Of a stretch of 64,000 nt of DNA, positions 11,601 through 22,612 are shown in pieces. The notes below the pieces were generated by a model that was not told where the DNA came from, searched no databases, and worked only from the letters and a program-made list of their open reading frames with translations. The position numbers were made by a program, and so were the translations under genes. Each line of letters starts with the position of its first letter. The stretch's first letter is position 1. The DNA lies in NCBI GenBank assembly GCA_016169945.1, contig JADLSH010000293.1, forward strand, positions 1,550,001 through 1,614,000, read 5' to 3'. This DNA comes from Trachythela sp. YZ-2020 (taxonomy: Eukaryota; Cnidaria; Anthozoa; Malacalcyonacea; Clavulariidae).

Positions 11601-11830
11601 ACCCATGCATATCCAACACTCTCCCTTAACGGGTAAAATAATCTGGCATTAGACAGAGTACAATAGGAATGTTGGGCCGCTAGGGTGAAATGAGAAAATT
11701 GTCTTAATGGATTAAAAAAAGATATGGGCAAACAGTTCGGTTAACCCAACAACATCCAGCGCTCTCCCTTTGACAAGTACAATCATCTGGTGTTAAACAT
11801 AGTAAACTAAAATATGGGAATTAGCGCCTG
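11598..11830 (+). repeat. Two diverged tandem units, period about 143 bp
   Basis: Unit 1 (from about 11600) and unit 2 (from about 11742) share AACCCA, CATATCCA/ACATCCAG, then CTCTCCCTT, then ATAATCTGG/ACAATCATCTGG, then a TTAGACAGAGTA/TTAAACATAGTA end. I recall similar spaced units as minisatellites in other invertebrate genomes. No reading frame is apparent. Confidence 0.5.
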
Positions 11831-12867
11831 CTACATTGCTTCTGTCTGACCCCATTAGAATGTGGGCAGGAAGTACTAGTCGATAACACATAGTGTAGAG
11901 TGAGAAATATATATGTAGTACAACAGCCATCATTGCTCTGAAGAATAAGTATGGCATAGTGTTAGTGCCCTCTACTCTTGGAACATAGACATGATATAAT
12001 TTAACATCAATGATTAACTTTTGAAGCAAGCTATTTTTGTGTAAAAGGGGAGAATATTCCTGGTACTACCAAATATCCACTTATTGGTAGCATGAGAGCA
12101 TCATGGATTTACATTGACTGGTGCATAAACTTCTCACAATCAAAATATATCAACCAGGCATTCGAACATTTACATGTGATATTATTAAATAGCTGGACAA
12201 TGGTCCCAGTGATTTTACATTCTTGGACCGGTTTTGAACATGTGAAAATATATTATAGTCATGCTTCCATATAAGTATCGATGAAACATTCCAGGTTACA
12301 AAGTACAGAATTTAGATACATGACTCTGATTGACAGTATACCTGTTAGTGATGACAAGGATGCAATCTTTTGATCTCAAATAATATATTTAGAATAGGCA
12401 ATACATAACTTTGTTTTTTCTCCATTTTCACTGCATACTTGGTGCAGGCAATCCAGCCCATACTGTACGAACATATATTCAAATGTATGCGAGTTGTAGC
12501 TGGTGGTAAATACAAACATTGAAAGTCCAAGTAAAATTGAAGATTTGTAGAGTAGCTAGCATTTGTTAGAGTAATTTTAAACTCTAACTGTATTATTTCA
12601 GCGTTTTAATTCAAGTTTTAAGCGGTGACAACATGCTTTATATTAAAACATTCACGAACGAAGATTGCAAATATTTCCTAACAAAATCGATCTATTACAA
12701 ATAAAATATAACAATAACCTTACCTGAATATTATTCAGTAGTCGCTGATGCATTACTTCTGAAAATACAGTTTATCTAAGGTAAAAATATAAAATTTCGA
12801 TCTCGATATCGATATTAAAATATGGAGGTGTGATGACTGTATCCACTGATTTCCATCTATTGTTGAA
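11831..12867. other. No gene seen
   Basis: AT-rich. Short reading frames on both strands lack family features or splice context that I can support. Confidence 0.4.
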
Positions 12868-13020
12868 AAGTGAAGCCGGAAGTGAATTGCCGCCACCCGA
12901 CTCAAGGGTCCCAGTTTACCATAGATTTGTATTACAGAATCATAGTTTTCGCGTTTTTTTTTCCTTTTACACGTTTCTGATCGGACCAATTTTCTTATCA
13001 CATGGATAGAAGTACACGAG
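12868..13020 (-). repeat. Inverted duplicate of 20470-20625, arm 1
   Basis: The stretch from AGTGAAGCCGGAAGTG through CAAGGGTCCCAGTTTACCAT, GTATTACAGAATCATAG and TTCTGATCGGACCAATTTTC to GATAGAAGTACA recurs in reverse complement at about 20470-20625. The two arms are clearly homologous and lie outside the foldback element, one on each side. They could be copies of a promoter/first-exon region (there is an ETS-like CCGGAAGTG) or of an unnamed repeat. Confidence 0.65.
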
Positions 13021-13208
13021 AAAACGGCAAAGGCTGGATTTGAAAGTTCGAAGGAATGAACATCAATTGCTTAGCTTTGATAAACAAGGGTGTTCTGAAA
13101 CAGATAACAGGACATTCTCATTCAAAATCCACTCAAGACATGGAGTAACGGTTACACAAATAAAGTAGAGTAGTGGTGTTGGTGGTTTTCGACCCTTATT
13201 TTTGGGAT

Positions 13209-13440
13209 GACGCAGGGGGTGCCGCAAGGGTGCCGCAACTCATTAGCATACGGAGTGCCGCAACTCATTAGCATACGGGGTGCCGCAACCATTAACATAC
13301 GGGGTGCCGCAACCATTAACATACGGGGTGCCGCAACTCATTAGCATATGGGGTACCGCACTAATTAACATAATGTAGGGAGAGCAGCATCATTAACATA
13401 ATGTAAGGGGGAGCACGAACATTAGTATATGACAGTGTGC
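13209..13440 (+). repeat. Subterminal tandem array, left arm
   Basis: At least seven units resemble GTGCCGCAACTCATTAGCAT plus ACGGG, alternating with a variant carrying CCATTAACAT. Later units decay to GAGCAGCATCATTAACATAAT. The mirror-image array is at 18605-18840. Confidence 0.8.
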
Positions 13441-14370
13441 AACATCATTAACATTCATTAATGATATGCAAGGCGAGTTTTGGCAAAACAGTCATTATGT
13501 TGAGTTCAGCGTTTTCCATTTTACCCAAACCTGATAATGCCATAAACATAATTTATACCAATCTATCGAATGCTTATATTAGAAATGTACTTCTTCTACA
13601 AAGTTTTCAAGCGTATATTTAGTAAAGTCTATGCAAGTGAAGTTTACAAACATAGCCGTTTTGGCGTTAGAAACATAAATATTTTGATGCATTTGTTGCT
13701 AATGTAAACCATAGACACAATAGCTTAACTCATTAAAGGATTAATTCAAAGGCTTGTTTGGGCGAAACAATCATTAATCTGAACGATCACAATAGCTAAG
13801 CGTCCGTATAAAGTTCCCAAGCGTCGTGTTCCAAATACAATCCGTTTCGACAACAAGTAAATATAATCTCGTATCTAATATCACCTTATACGAAACGGCT
13901 TAGACAACTAATATAGCGACGCTTAACCTGGTAAGATATTATTGCCTTATGCGAAGTAATAACAAGCAGAAATATAGCTTTCTAAAACGAGAAGATCTTA
14001 AAGTTTATCAGCATGGTATATGCAAGCGTTGCTAAAGTCTTATAGAGAAATACAAATACATGTTTGTGAAGCGAATATATAAACGTAACTCGAAGTCAAA
14101 GCTTTCATTTTATTACCAATAATACATTTAACATTACACTATGTAAAATCCGCGAGACATATACGAGAAATTTAAAAGAGAAAGCTAACATAATTATATG
14201 CGTTTCCACGTCTTGTTAGGTGGAAGCAATCAAATCTAGTTTTGCATAGTACATTTTGTACTTTAAATCATTAAACCGGTGATTAACAATGCCAAACAGT
14301 CATCTCCCCAGACATGCCTGATCGAACACGAACCAGATAACTTTAAGCAAACAGGTTTTACTTTTGTAAG

Positions 14371-14560
14371 ATAATTCAATATGTCCCTGCGGGAATTATA
14401 TCGTCCCGGGAGTCCCGACACGCTAGATTGCAGGGGTGCTCCCAGCCCATGCAAAGACAACAGATATGTGGTATTGAAAATTTCTATTTCTAGCGTAAGT
14501 ACCAGAGTTAGGGTTAGGATTAAGGTTAGAGAAATGGTTGGAGTTAGATCGAGGGATCCT
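14371..14560 (+). repeat. Foldback core block with telomere-like motif
   Basis: The block starts near CCCTGCGGGAATTATATCG and contains AGTTAGGGTTAGGATTAAGG (14505-14525), a degenerate run of TTAGGG-like hexamers. An almost identical copy is at 17490-17680. A short open reading frame spans both copies, but I see no protein family in it. Confidence 0.6.
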
Positions 14561-14562
14561 TA

Positions 14563-15053
14563 TTTCAGGATATCATGCAATAACTTAGGACATTATGCAA
14601 TATCTTAGGATATCATACAGTATCTTAGGATATCATTTTAGGATGTCATACACTATCTAAGATATCAGCTTAGGATAACATACAGTATCTTAGGATATCA
14701 TAGAGTATCTTAGGATATCATTTTAGGATATCATACAGTATCTTAGGACTTCAAACAGTATCTTAGGATATCATACAGTATCTTAGGATATCATACAGTA
14801 TCTTAGGATATCATACAGCATCTTAGGATATCATACACTATCTTAGGATATCATTTTAGGATATCATACAGTATCTTAGGATATCATACAGTATCTTAGG
14901 ATATCATTTTAGGATATCATACAGTATCTTAGGATATCATACAGTATCTTAGGATATCATTTTAGGATATCGTACAGTATCTTAGGATATCATACAGTAT
15001 CTTAAGATATCATTTTAGGATATCATACAGTATCTTAGGATATCATTTTAGGA
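14563..15053 (+). repeat. Minisatellite, 20-bp and 16-bp units
   Basis: Tandem units read TTAGGATATCATACAGTATC (20 bp), mixed with TTAGGATATCATTT shorter units. The array continues at 16891-17085 after the LINE insertion and again at 17690-17990 in the duplicated half. Confidence 0.9.
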
Positions 15054-16890
15054 TATAGATAGATAGATAGATAGATAGATAGAAGAACTTTATTTATACA
15101 CGCTAACCCTGTCAACCGAAGCTGATTTCCACAGGGGGCGTGTTAAAGAGAATTACAGAAGCATTTTAAGTTATTTACAAAATAAGGAGTATATCAATAT
15201 AGAATGTCATCAATAGTGTCACTAATATAATATTTAATAGTGCAGAACAGGAATAATTTACAAGTAATCTATTTACAAAGTTATAATGTTGTTCTACGAT
15301 TGAAAAGTGTGAGTAGCAATTTTCCTTTGAAAACTCGAAAGGGATTCACTCTCTCTAAACTCGTTTGGAAGAGAGTTCCAGAGATGAGCACCGTCATACA
15401 TAAAACTATTTTTCATATTATTTGTGCACGGTTGTGGTAAACAAAGACCACTTGAAATATCTCGAAGTTTATAGTTTGTCACTTGACTTTTATAAGTAAA
15501 TAGGTCAGTGAGTGACTCAGGACCCATTTTATTTAAGATTTTATACATCATTTTTGCTTTTGCCTTTTTTCTTATCATCTTCAGTGGCTCCCAGTCCAAG
15601 GCATGTAAAGCTACAGAATGATCTACATCGTTGCTCATGTTCATGATGATTCGAGCAGCTCTATTTTGTAGCTTTTGGAGTCGCTTTGATTGTGTTTCGC
15701 CAAACACATCCCATACTTCACAACAATAATCGAAGTGTGGGCGAACAATAGCGTTATATATACAAATAAGTGTACCTTTATCAACAAAAGGTTTGACACG
15801 GAGAGCAGCAAGTCCTGCTGTTATTTTTTTGCAAATATTTTCAGTATTATTTTTCCAAGATAAATGCTGGTCAATAGTTACTCCAAGAGTTTTGCATTCA
15901 TAAACTTGTTTAATCTGTTTATTTTCAATGAAAATATTTGGGGGAGCATTTGCAGTACATTTTATCTTTGGTTTTGAGCCAATCAACATAAACTCTGTTT
16001 TTGCTACATTTAAGCTAAGTTTATTAGCCATTAACCATTTCCTAAGGTTTTCTAAATCCGAATTTACTACAGTTTCAATATCGGTTATCGAGTCTCCAGA
16101 CGCAGTAAGATTTGTGTCGTCAGCAAATAACCTAGGTTTAATATTATTAAGACACTGAGGTAAGTCATTGATATAGAGTAAGAATAATACTGGTCCTAAG
16201 ATAGAACTTTGAGGTACTCCACATCTAATCAAACGTTCTGATGAGACAAATCCATTAATTTGACACTTCTGTGTTCGATTTGTTAGATAAGATTTTAGTA
16301 AAGAAAGAGCCTGTTCTTTTATTCCATAGAGCTCCAACTTTTTCAATAGAATTTGATGATCAACTGTATCAAATGCTTTTTTCAAGTCAATGAAAACTAC
16401 TAGATTAAACATTTTTCTGTCCAAGTTAACATACCAGTCGTTTGTACAGTCTAGTAATGCTGTAGCTGTAGAGTGAGATTTGCGAAAACCAAATTGGGAA
16501 TTGCTTAGCAGTCCAAATTCAGTTAAATAATTGTACAGTTGATCATACAGAATTCGTTCCATGATTTTGCTTATGGCAGGCAAAACTGAAATTGGCCGGT
16601 AGTTTCCTGGTACATTTCGATGGCCATTTTTATAAAGAGGTGTTACTCTAGCCATTTTCCATTCATTAGGGAAAGAGGATAGAGTGATAGCCTGATTAAA
16701 TATATATGTTAGTGAATCTGCAATAACAGGTGCAGCTATCTTAATAATTTTGCATGAAATCTTATCAATTCCAGTGGCTTTATTGCTAGATAGACCATGC
16801 AAGAGGCGGCAAACATCGTTTACACTAATAGGTTTGAATGTAGTAAATTCGGAATTAGCTCTTTTGACATATGTCTCAAAATTGTACATA
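15054..16890 (-). mobile_element. LINE insertion with intact RT reading frame
   Basis: This is a 5'-truncated non-LTR retrotransposon inside the minisatellite. The minus-strand frame 16904-15294 is open for 536 codons; its first codons come from flanking DNA, so there is no native start and the endonuclease is absent. RT motifs in order: NYRPISVLPAISK, QFGFRKSHSTA, FIDLKKAFDTVDH (motif A), GVPQSSILGPVLF (motif B, with Ser for the usual second Gly), RLFADDTNL (motif C). The C-terminus has the usual LWNSLPNEFR block and a normal stop. The 3' end is AATAAAGTTCTTC followed by a (TATC)n tail (15055-15083 on the plus strand as GATA). It resembles L2/CR1-type LINEs. The open frame suggests recent insertion. 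Confidence 0.9.
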
Positions 16891-17085
16891 CAGTAAAATA
16901 TCATACAGTATCTTAGGATATCATAGAGTATCTTAAGATATCATTTTAGGATATCATACAGTACCTTAGGATATCATATAGTATCTTAGGATATCATGTC
17001 GTATCTTAGGATATAATTTTAGGATATCATACAGTATCTTAAGATATCAAACAGTATCTTAGGACATCATACAGTATCTTACAAA
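16891..17085 (+). repeat. Minisatellite, continuation after LINE
   Basis: The same TTAGGATATCATACAGTATC units as 14563-15053, split by the LINE. Confidence 0.85.
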
Positions 17086-17375
17086 AGTAAAACCTTTTTG
17101 CGTAAAGTTATCTGGTTCGTGTTCGCTCAGGCATGTCTGGGGAGATGACTGTTTGGTGGCTGTGTTAATCACCGGTTTAATGATTTAAAGTACAAAATGT
17201 ACTATGCAAAACTAGATTTAATTGCTTTCACCTAACAAGACATGGAAACGCATAGAATTATGTTAGCTTTCTCTTTTAAATTTCTCGTATATATGTCTCG
17301 CGGATTTTACATAGTGTAATGTTAAATATATTATTGGTAATAAAATGAAAGCTTTGACTTAGAGTTACGTTTATA
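17084..17375 (-). repeat. Extra copy of the right-arm inner segment
   Basis: Nearly identical and co-oriented with 17988-18285, and the reverse complement of the inner left arm (about 14080-14365). It is followed at 17378 by a forward copy of 14262-14370, giving a small inverted junction in mid-element. Confidence 0.75.
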
Positions 17376-17377
17376 TA

Positions 17378-17985
17378 CTTTAAATCATTAAACCGGTGAT
17401 TAACACAGCCAAACAGTCATCTCCCCAGACATGCCTGATCGAACACGAACCAGATAACTTTAAGCAAACAGGTTTTACTTTTGTAAGATAATTCAATATG
17501 TCCCTGCGGGAATTTTATCGTCCCGGGCGTCCCGACACGCTAGATTGCAGGGGTGCTCCCCGCCCATGCAAAGACAACAGATATGTGGTTTTGAAAATGT
17601 CTATTTTTAGCGTAAGTACCAGAGTTAGGGTTAGGATTAAGGTTAGAGAAATGGTTGGAGTTAGATCGAGGGATCCTTATTTCAGGATATCATGCAATAA
17701 CTTAGGACATTATGCAATATCTTAGGATATCATACAGTATCTTAGGATATCATTTTAGGATGTCATACACTATCTAAGATATCAGCTTAGGATAACATAC
17801 AGTATCTTAGGATATCATAAAGTATCTTAGGATATCATTTTAGGATATCATTTTAGGATATCATGCAGTATCTTAGGATATCATATAGTATCTTAGGATA
17901 TCATGTCGTATCTTAGGATATAATTTTAGGATATCATACAGTATCTTAAGATATCATACAGTATCTTAGGACATCATATAGTATC
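17378..17985 (+). repeat. Duplicated inner left arm, core block and minisatellite
   Basis: Repeats 14262-14700 with few differences (for example GGAATTTTATCG for GGAATTATATCG). Together with 17084-17375 it shows that the centre of the foldback was duplicated as a unit before or without the LINE. Confidence 0.75.
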
Positions 17986-18604
17986 TTACAAAAGTAAAAC
18001 CTTTTTGCGTAAAGTTATCTGGTTCGTGTTCGCTCAGGCATGTCTGGGGAGGTGACTGTTTGGTGGCTGTGTTAATCACCGGTTTAATGATTTAAAGTAC
18101 AAAATGTACTATGCAAAACTAGATTTAATTGCTTTCACCTAACAAGACATGGAAACGCATAGAATTATGTTAGCTTTCTCTTTTAAATTTCTCGTATATA
18201 TGTCTCGCGGATTTTACATAGTGTAATGTTAAATGTATTATTGGTAATAAAATGAAAGCTTTGACTTAGAGTTACGTTAATATATTCCCTTAGCAAACAT
18301 GTATTTGTATTTCTCTTATAAGACTTTAGCAACGCTTGCATATACCATGTCGATAAACTTTAAGATCTTCTCGTTTTAGAAAGCTATATTTCTGCTTGTT
18401 ATTACTTCGCATAAGGCAATAATATTTTATTAGGTTAAGCGTCGCTATATTAGTTGTATATTTCTAATATAAGCATTCGATAGATTGGTATAAATTATGT
18501 TTATGGCATTATCAGGTTTGGGTAAAATGGAAAACGCTGAACTCAACCTAATGACTCTTTTGCCCTAACTCGCCTTGCATATCATTAATGAATGTTAATG
18601 ATGT

Positions 18605-18840
18605 TGCACACTCTCATATGCTAATGTTCGTGCTCTCCCCTACATTATGTTAATGATGCTGCCCACCCTACATTATGTTAATTAGTGCGGTACCCCATAT
18701 GCTAATGAGTTGCGGCACCCCGTATGTTAATGGTTGCGGCACCCCGTATGTTAATGGTTGCGGCACCCCGTATGCTAATGAGTTGCGGCACCCCGTATGC
18801 TAATGAGTTGCGGTACCCCTGCGGCACCCCCTGCGGCACC
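18605..18840 (-). repeat. Subterminal tandem array, right arm
   Basis: Inverted counterpart of 13209-13440: units CCCCGTATGCTAATGAGTTG plus CGGCA, and variants with TTAATGG. Confidence 0.8.
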
Positions 18841-18883
18841 CCAAAAATAAGGGTCGAAAACCACCAACACTACTACTAAGTAG

Positions 18884-19920
18884 TCTGGAAATTTGATGAA
18901 ATGAATCATCTACACTGCGAACAAAAGCGAAATTGAGGTAAGGTGCAGGTAATTGGTAAACAAACAGGTTTATAAATTCAGTCCATCTAAGTATTAACTA
19001 AGTTAACCACGTACTGATGAATTGTTTTGTTAATCATTAAAGATGGAAGAGATTTGTTAGATTTTCTTCTTAGTTTGTGGCCACAGAGGCCTTGTGTGCC
19101 AGACTTCTTTGTCCGGACAATATAGACTAACCTTTCAAGTTGGAACAACACTTGTGAATCCATTTATAACCAAGTTATGAATGTGATCGACTGACATCAT
19201 GAATATGAGAGGTCTCAACAGGAGGTTCCCCATCACTATTGCTTATTCACAATCAAAACTTTCTGCTGGCCCAACATTTTTCAATGCAACACATTAATTG
19301 AATAAACTCAGCTTCAGCTCTGGTCCAAAGATTTCGAAACTTTCCAAGAAACCACGATATGTCCTATATTATACTGGCTGGTAGATTTTAGGCTCAGTTG
19401 TTGGGGTTCTGTGCACTCAATCCCCCACAATATGTGTGCCAGGACCCCAATGGCTAGAATCTGAGCCCAGTGTCTGAGTCTAGCAACTTTCCTGTATTTG
19501 TTAATTCTGAATTTAAGAAATTGTTCACATGTCAAAATTGTTTGGCAAGACATAAATTTCTAATTTCATGAAAAATGAGGTGAAACTTAGTGACTTAATA
19601 TATTATGATCCTGAAGTGATGTCACAATGATCGTGGTCGGCCAGACCCACTGACAGGCCCGGGGCAGGTTGGTGCAAGGATTGGGAATTTTTGAGATTAT
19701 TAATATTAAAATTGCTCAAAGTATATTTGTTTTGTTTTATCGATAGTTTAAAAATATGGACCATTTGAAGAAACAGGAAATGTTGAAAGAGCATAAAAAT
19801 ATATTAACTCAGATACTCAGTTTCTGTTTTCCTAGGCATTATAATTAAATAATATAGATTAGAGATATTCCAGGCCATATCATCTTGTATTTTACTGTTT
19901 GTCAATAACATTATACACTT
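18884..19920. other. No gene seen
   Basis: No recognisable exon or repeat. The minus-strand frames at 19314-19553 and 19603-19794 show no family features. Confidence 0.4.
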
Positions 19921-19924
19921 AATG

Positions 19925-20018
19925 TCTGGTCCCGAGGGAAATTGTTAGTTTTGTTTTCCCGAGAGTCTCAATGTTTCCCGAGACGAAGTCGACGGAAACA
20001 TTGAGGCTCGAGACCACA
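19925..20018. repeat. Hairpin with GAGTCTCAATGTTTCC arms
   Basis: The outer arms TGGTCCCGAG and CTCGAGACCA, and inner arms GTCTCAATGTTTCC and GGAAACATTGAGGCTC, fold back on each other with a short spacer. It is MITE-like, and I did not see a TSD. Confidence 0.55.
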
Positions 20019-20469
20019 AATCCACGTGACCACAAATCAGCCAATCACGTTTGGTGTCACCACCTATATAATAACAAATATGTTAATTCTGAATAATAAT
20101 GTCTTGAATATATGAATAGAAATATATATATGTAAATCACTAAATGTGGAGTAATTGAGTTACGCTGTACAGCACCATCGGTGAGTATTTATTGCAACTA
20201 TCAAAGATATTTAGGAAAACCTGTTGTTGAAAAATGAAACGTTCAATTTGTACTCCATTATTTTGCATCAGTTGTAAGCATTGAAATAATACATCTTGTT
20301 TTAAAAAAATATTCTCATCTGTTGCTATCTTTGATGTGCTTTAATCCACCTAAACGTTTTAATTTAACCAGTGGATGTTTACTCCAGTCCTTCGAACCTT
20401 CAAATCCCGTTTTCCAACGTTATGAAGCCAAAACAAGGGGGAATTTTTTCCTCAAAATACTTCTCATGT
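20019..20469. other. No gene seen
   Basis: AT-rich DNA with ATATAT runs near 20060-20135. No feature is recognised. Confidence 0.4.
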
Positions 20470-20625
20470 ACTTCTATCCATGTGATATGAAAATTGGTCC
20501 GATCAGAAACGTATAAAAGGAAACAAATGCGAAAACTATGATTCTGTAATACAAATCTATAGTAAACTGGGACCCTTGAGTCTGGTGGCAGCAGCATGAC
20601 GTCCGGCTTCACTTTTCGCCACGGA
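20470..20625 (+). repeat. Inverted duplicate of 12868-13020, arm 2
   Basis: Reverse-complement homologue of 12868-13020 (shares TACTTCTATCCATGTGATA, GTCCGATCAGAAACG, ATGATTCTGTAATACAAATC and ACTGGGACCCTTGAGTC). The minus-strand reading frame here (20726-20400) is open for 108 codons but I recognise no domain. The homologue at 12868-13020 does not keep it open. Confidence 0.65.
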
Positions 20626-21149
20626 TTTATTATAAGATGCGTTATCCAGTCTATATCCAGATCAGTGACTCTATCCCATTGCTCTATCCAGAGAACCTTT
20701 GCGCGTGTAGTAAGAAAAGTAGACACCAGTCTGTCAGTCAGCGCGCATTGTTGAATTTATTCATTTCTCGTTCATTATTTTAAAAAGTGATAAAACTACA
20801 AGCACCACTAGGCAGTAAATGTTTCAGATTTTGTGTTACATATAGAGCTCTTAAATAGATAGATAGTCGCTGAATGTCTTAAATGTTGAGGAATAGAATG
20901 CTACACAACAAACATCAAATCGTAAATTGACCGCATCAAACTTACCGATATATTGCCCGATATATTTCAATATTTTCGTAGAAATATCATAGCATACATT
21001 ATTGCAGTTTATAATGGGGATTTCTGGTATAAGGTTATTAACATATGCTATTAAGGTGGCTCGCTGCAGTTTCTAAAAGATCGAAGATTTCCGTCTTCGA
21101 TCCAAAATTTCCTACAACTATTATTTGTATAAAAATCAAAGAGTCTGAC
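20626..21149. other. No gene seen
   Basis: No recognisable coding or repeat feature. Confidence 0.4.
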
Positions 21150-21157
21150 TGATAATA

Positions 21158-21358
21158 GAGGTTGGTAAATGGTATTTTCTTGAAGCGTGAATTGCTATTT
21201 CTATTTTTCGTGAAACGAGAAATGGCTATTAATTTTTCCGTGAATAGTGATTTAGATAGTTCCCATGAATCGTGAAATACTGAGTTTATTTAACGTGAAA
21301 CGAGAATTCAAGTGCAATTTACCGTGAATAGTGATTTCATAGGGAGCAGAGAATCGAT
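21158..21358 (+). mobile_element. Left half of a split hAT-like MITE
   Basis: This half has repeated TTTTTCGTGAAACGAGAAATGG and CCGTGAATAGTGATTT-type motifs. The same motif family reappears at 37144-37259, ending CCCCCCTTACTACCC. A perfect 8-bp direct repeat TGATAATA flanks the outer edges (21150-21157 and 37260-37267). I infer that both halves were one element, now separated by 15.8 kb of later insertions. The terminal inverted repeat is weak (GGTTGGTAAATGG against GGGTAGTAAGGGG). Confidence 0.5.
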
Positions 21359-22520
21359 GTTTTTTTTATTATTATTATTGATTAAAAATCTGATATTGTA
21401 ACCCGGAGGTTAAATTGGTTAGAAATTTACATGGAATTAATCGATAAAATAGAAAACTATTTACATGAAAAGTCAATAATACGTTATAACTGTATAAGAT
21501 AAAAAGGAAAAATAATTATTGTTTTAAAATTGTTTGTGGAAGAAAGGAGTTCAGTATGACAACGATAATGTTTATATAGATTATTACATCTTAGTTCATA
21601 GTTAATCTCAGTTCTCTCAGGTTGGTAACCTTGAAAGTGAGCGTTACCAAGATTGTTTTGGAAAAACGTAGTTGATGAAAAAACTTCGAAATGCATCGGC
21701 GTAGGAATGGTAAGGCGAAATTATCCTCAGCGCTTTTGAACACTTTCTATCTCATCACTGATGTAGGTAGGAATATTATCATGCCAGAGTTGTGCGGCAT
21801 ATTCCAACACCGGTCGTATTATTGTGGTGTACACTCTCGTCATTGTATCTTGGTGGGCCTTTTCACGTTTCAACAAACGTAACATATAGAGTCTCTTGCT
21901 TACTTTCATAAGAGTACCGTGGATATGTTTGTGCCATTTTTTATCATTTTGGATAGTGATACCTAAAATTTTAACCGATCCGACAACTTCGACTGGGGAC
22001 CCTTCTATAAATAGTGGTGTGAAAGATGATTTTTCATTTGAGAATTGGACTATTAGTTCTTTGCACTTAGCGACATTAAGTTTCATGTTATTCCGAGTTG
22101 TCCAACTGACGACTTCGTTTACGAGATGCTGCAAGGTACTATTGGAATTGGATGTTACAGTCTCGCTGGCAGTAGTATCGTCAACATACTTCCACTTATC
22201 TCTCCAGTCGATCAAGAGGTCGTTCACCATTACTAGGAAAAAAATAGGGCCAATAACAGTGCCTTGAGGAACCACACCGTTGACTGCTCGCCAGTCAGAG
22301 ACACATCCATTTAGTTTAACACGTTGTTTTCTATTTGTTAAGAAACTTCTGATCCAGTTTATTAATATCGGCGGCATATCCGTGTTGGCCAATTTTTCGA
22401 GCAGGATGTTGTAATCAATTCGATCAAATTATATAGAAAAGTCGATGAGAAACAGCCTCACCGAGTTGCCAGTTCCGTCAGTTTCTTGTAGGAGGTGATG
22501 AACTAGGGTGACCAATGCAT
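21359..22520 (-). pseudogene. LINE A, 3' portion: RT motifs A to thumb and tail
   Basis: This is the 3' part of a CR1-like LINE read on the minus strand. From the right: THALVTLVHHLL (end of the fingers), LFLIDFS-stop-FDRIDYN (motif A with a premature stop), IRSFLTNRKQRVKLNG, NGVVPQGTVIGP (motif B), WKYVDDTTASE (motif C, YVDD intact), MKLNVAKCKELIV, then the thumb to SVQKR at 21727. Downstream coding is frame-shifted. The 3' tail is AATAATAATAATAA at about 21360-21380. It is continuous with 32382-33343 and was split by the 9.8-kb transposon at the 9-bp target CTACCACCC. A small frame change exists at that junction, independent of the insertion. Confidence 0.85.
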
Positions 22521-22529
22521 GGGTGGTAG
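22521..22529. repeat. 9-bp target duplication, left copy
   Basis: GGGTGGTAG here is identical to 32373-32381 and directly abuts the first base of the 83-bp terminal repeat. Confidence 0.95.
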
Positions 22530-22612
22530 TAGTCCAGTCCCAGACCCCCTTCTGGCCACACGGCGCGGCGGCGAAGGAGGGTCCAGACGAACTTGCATGC
22601 GCATGCGTCAAC
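22530..22612 (+). promoter_or_regulatory. Left TIR, probable helicase promoter
   Basis: This 83-bp end is CpG-rich in an AT-rich region (GGCGCGGCGGCGAAGG) and ends with GCATGCGCATGCG, which contains an NRF1-like palindrome. The helicase ATG lies 67 bp further in. The identical right end stands 96 bp from the DUF6589 ATG, so the repeat probably serves both as transposase-binding end and as promoter. The promoter role is inferred from position and composition. Confidence 0.55.

Larger units (their letters stand above)
13169..18877. mobile_element. 5.7-kb foldback element with long inverted arms
   Basis: The ends AGTAGTGGTGTTGG (left) and CCAACACTACTACT (right) are inverted repeats flanked by a perfect 6-bp direct repeat AAGTAG (13163-13168 and 18878-18883). 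The left arm runs to about 14370 and the right arm starts at about 17985. They share long near-identical blocks in inverse orientation, with about 280 bp present only in the left arm. Each arm carries a tandem array near its tip. The interior holds a core block, a TTAGGATATCATACAGTATC minisatellite, a LINE inserted in it, and an internal duplication. No transposase was seen, so this is a non-autonomous foldback-type element of unknown superfamily. Confidence 0.8.

Noticed and set aside
13209..13440. CRISPR array
   Set aside because: Units are contiguous with degenerate variants and no unique spacers, and the array is mirrored at the other end of a transposable element in a eukaryotic context.
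14563..17085. Centromeric satellite
   Set aside because: The array is under 1 kb in total and confined within one foldback element.
20400..20726. 108-codon host gene on the minus strand
   Set aside because: No domain is recognised, and the inverted homologue at 12868-13020 does not preserve the frame, which suggests it is non-coding.
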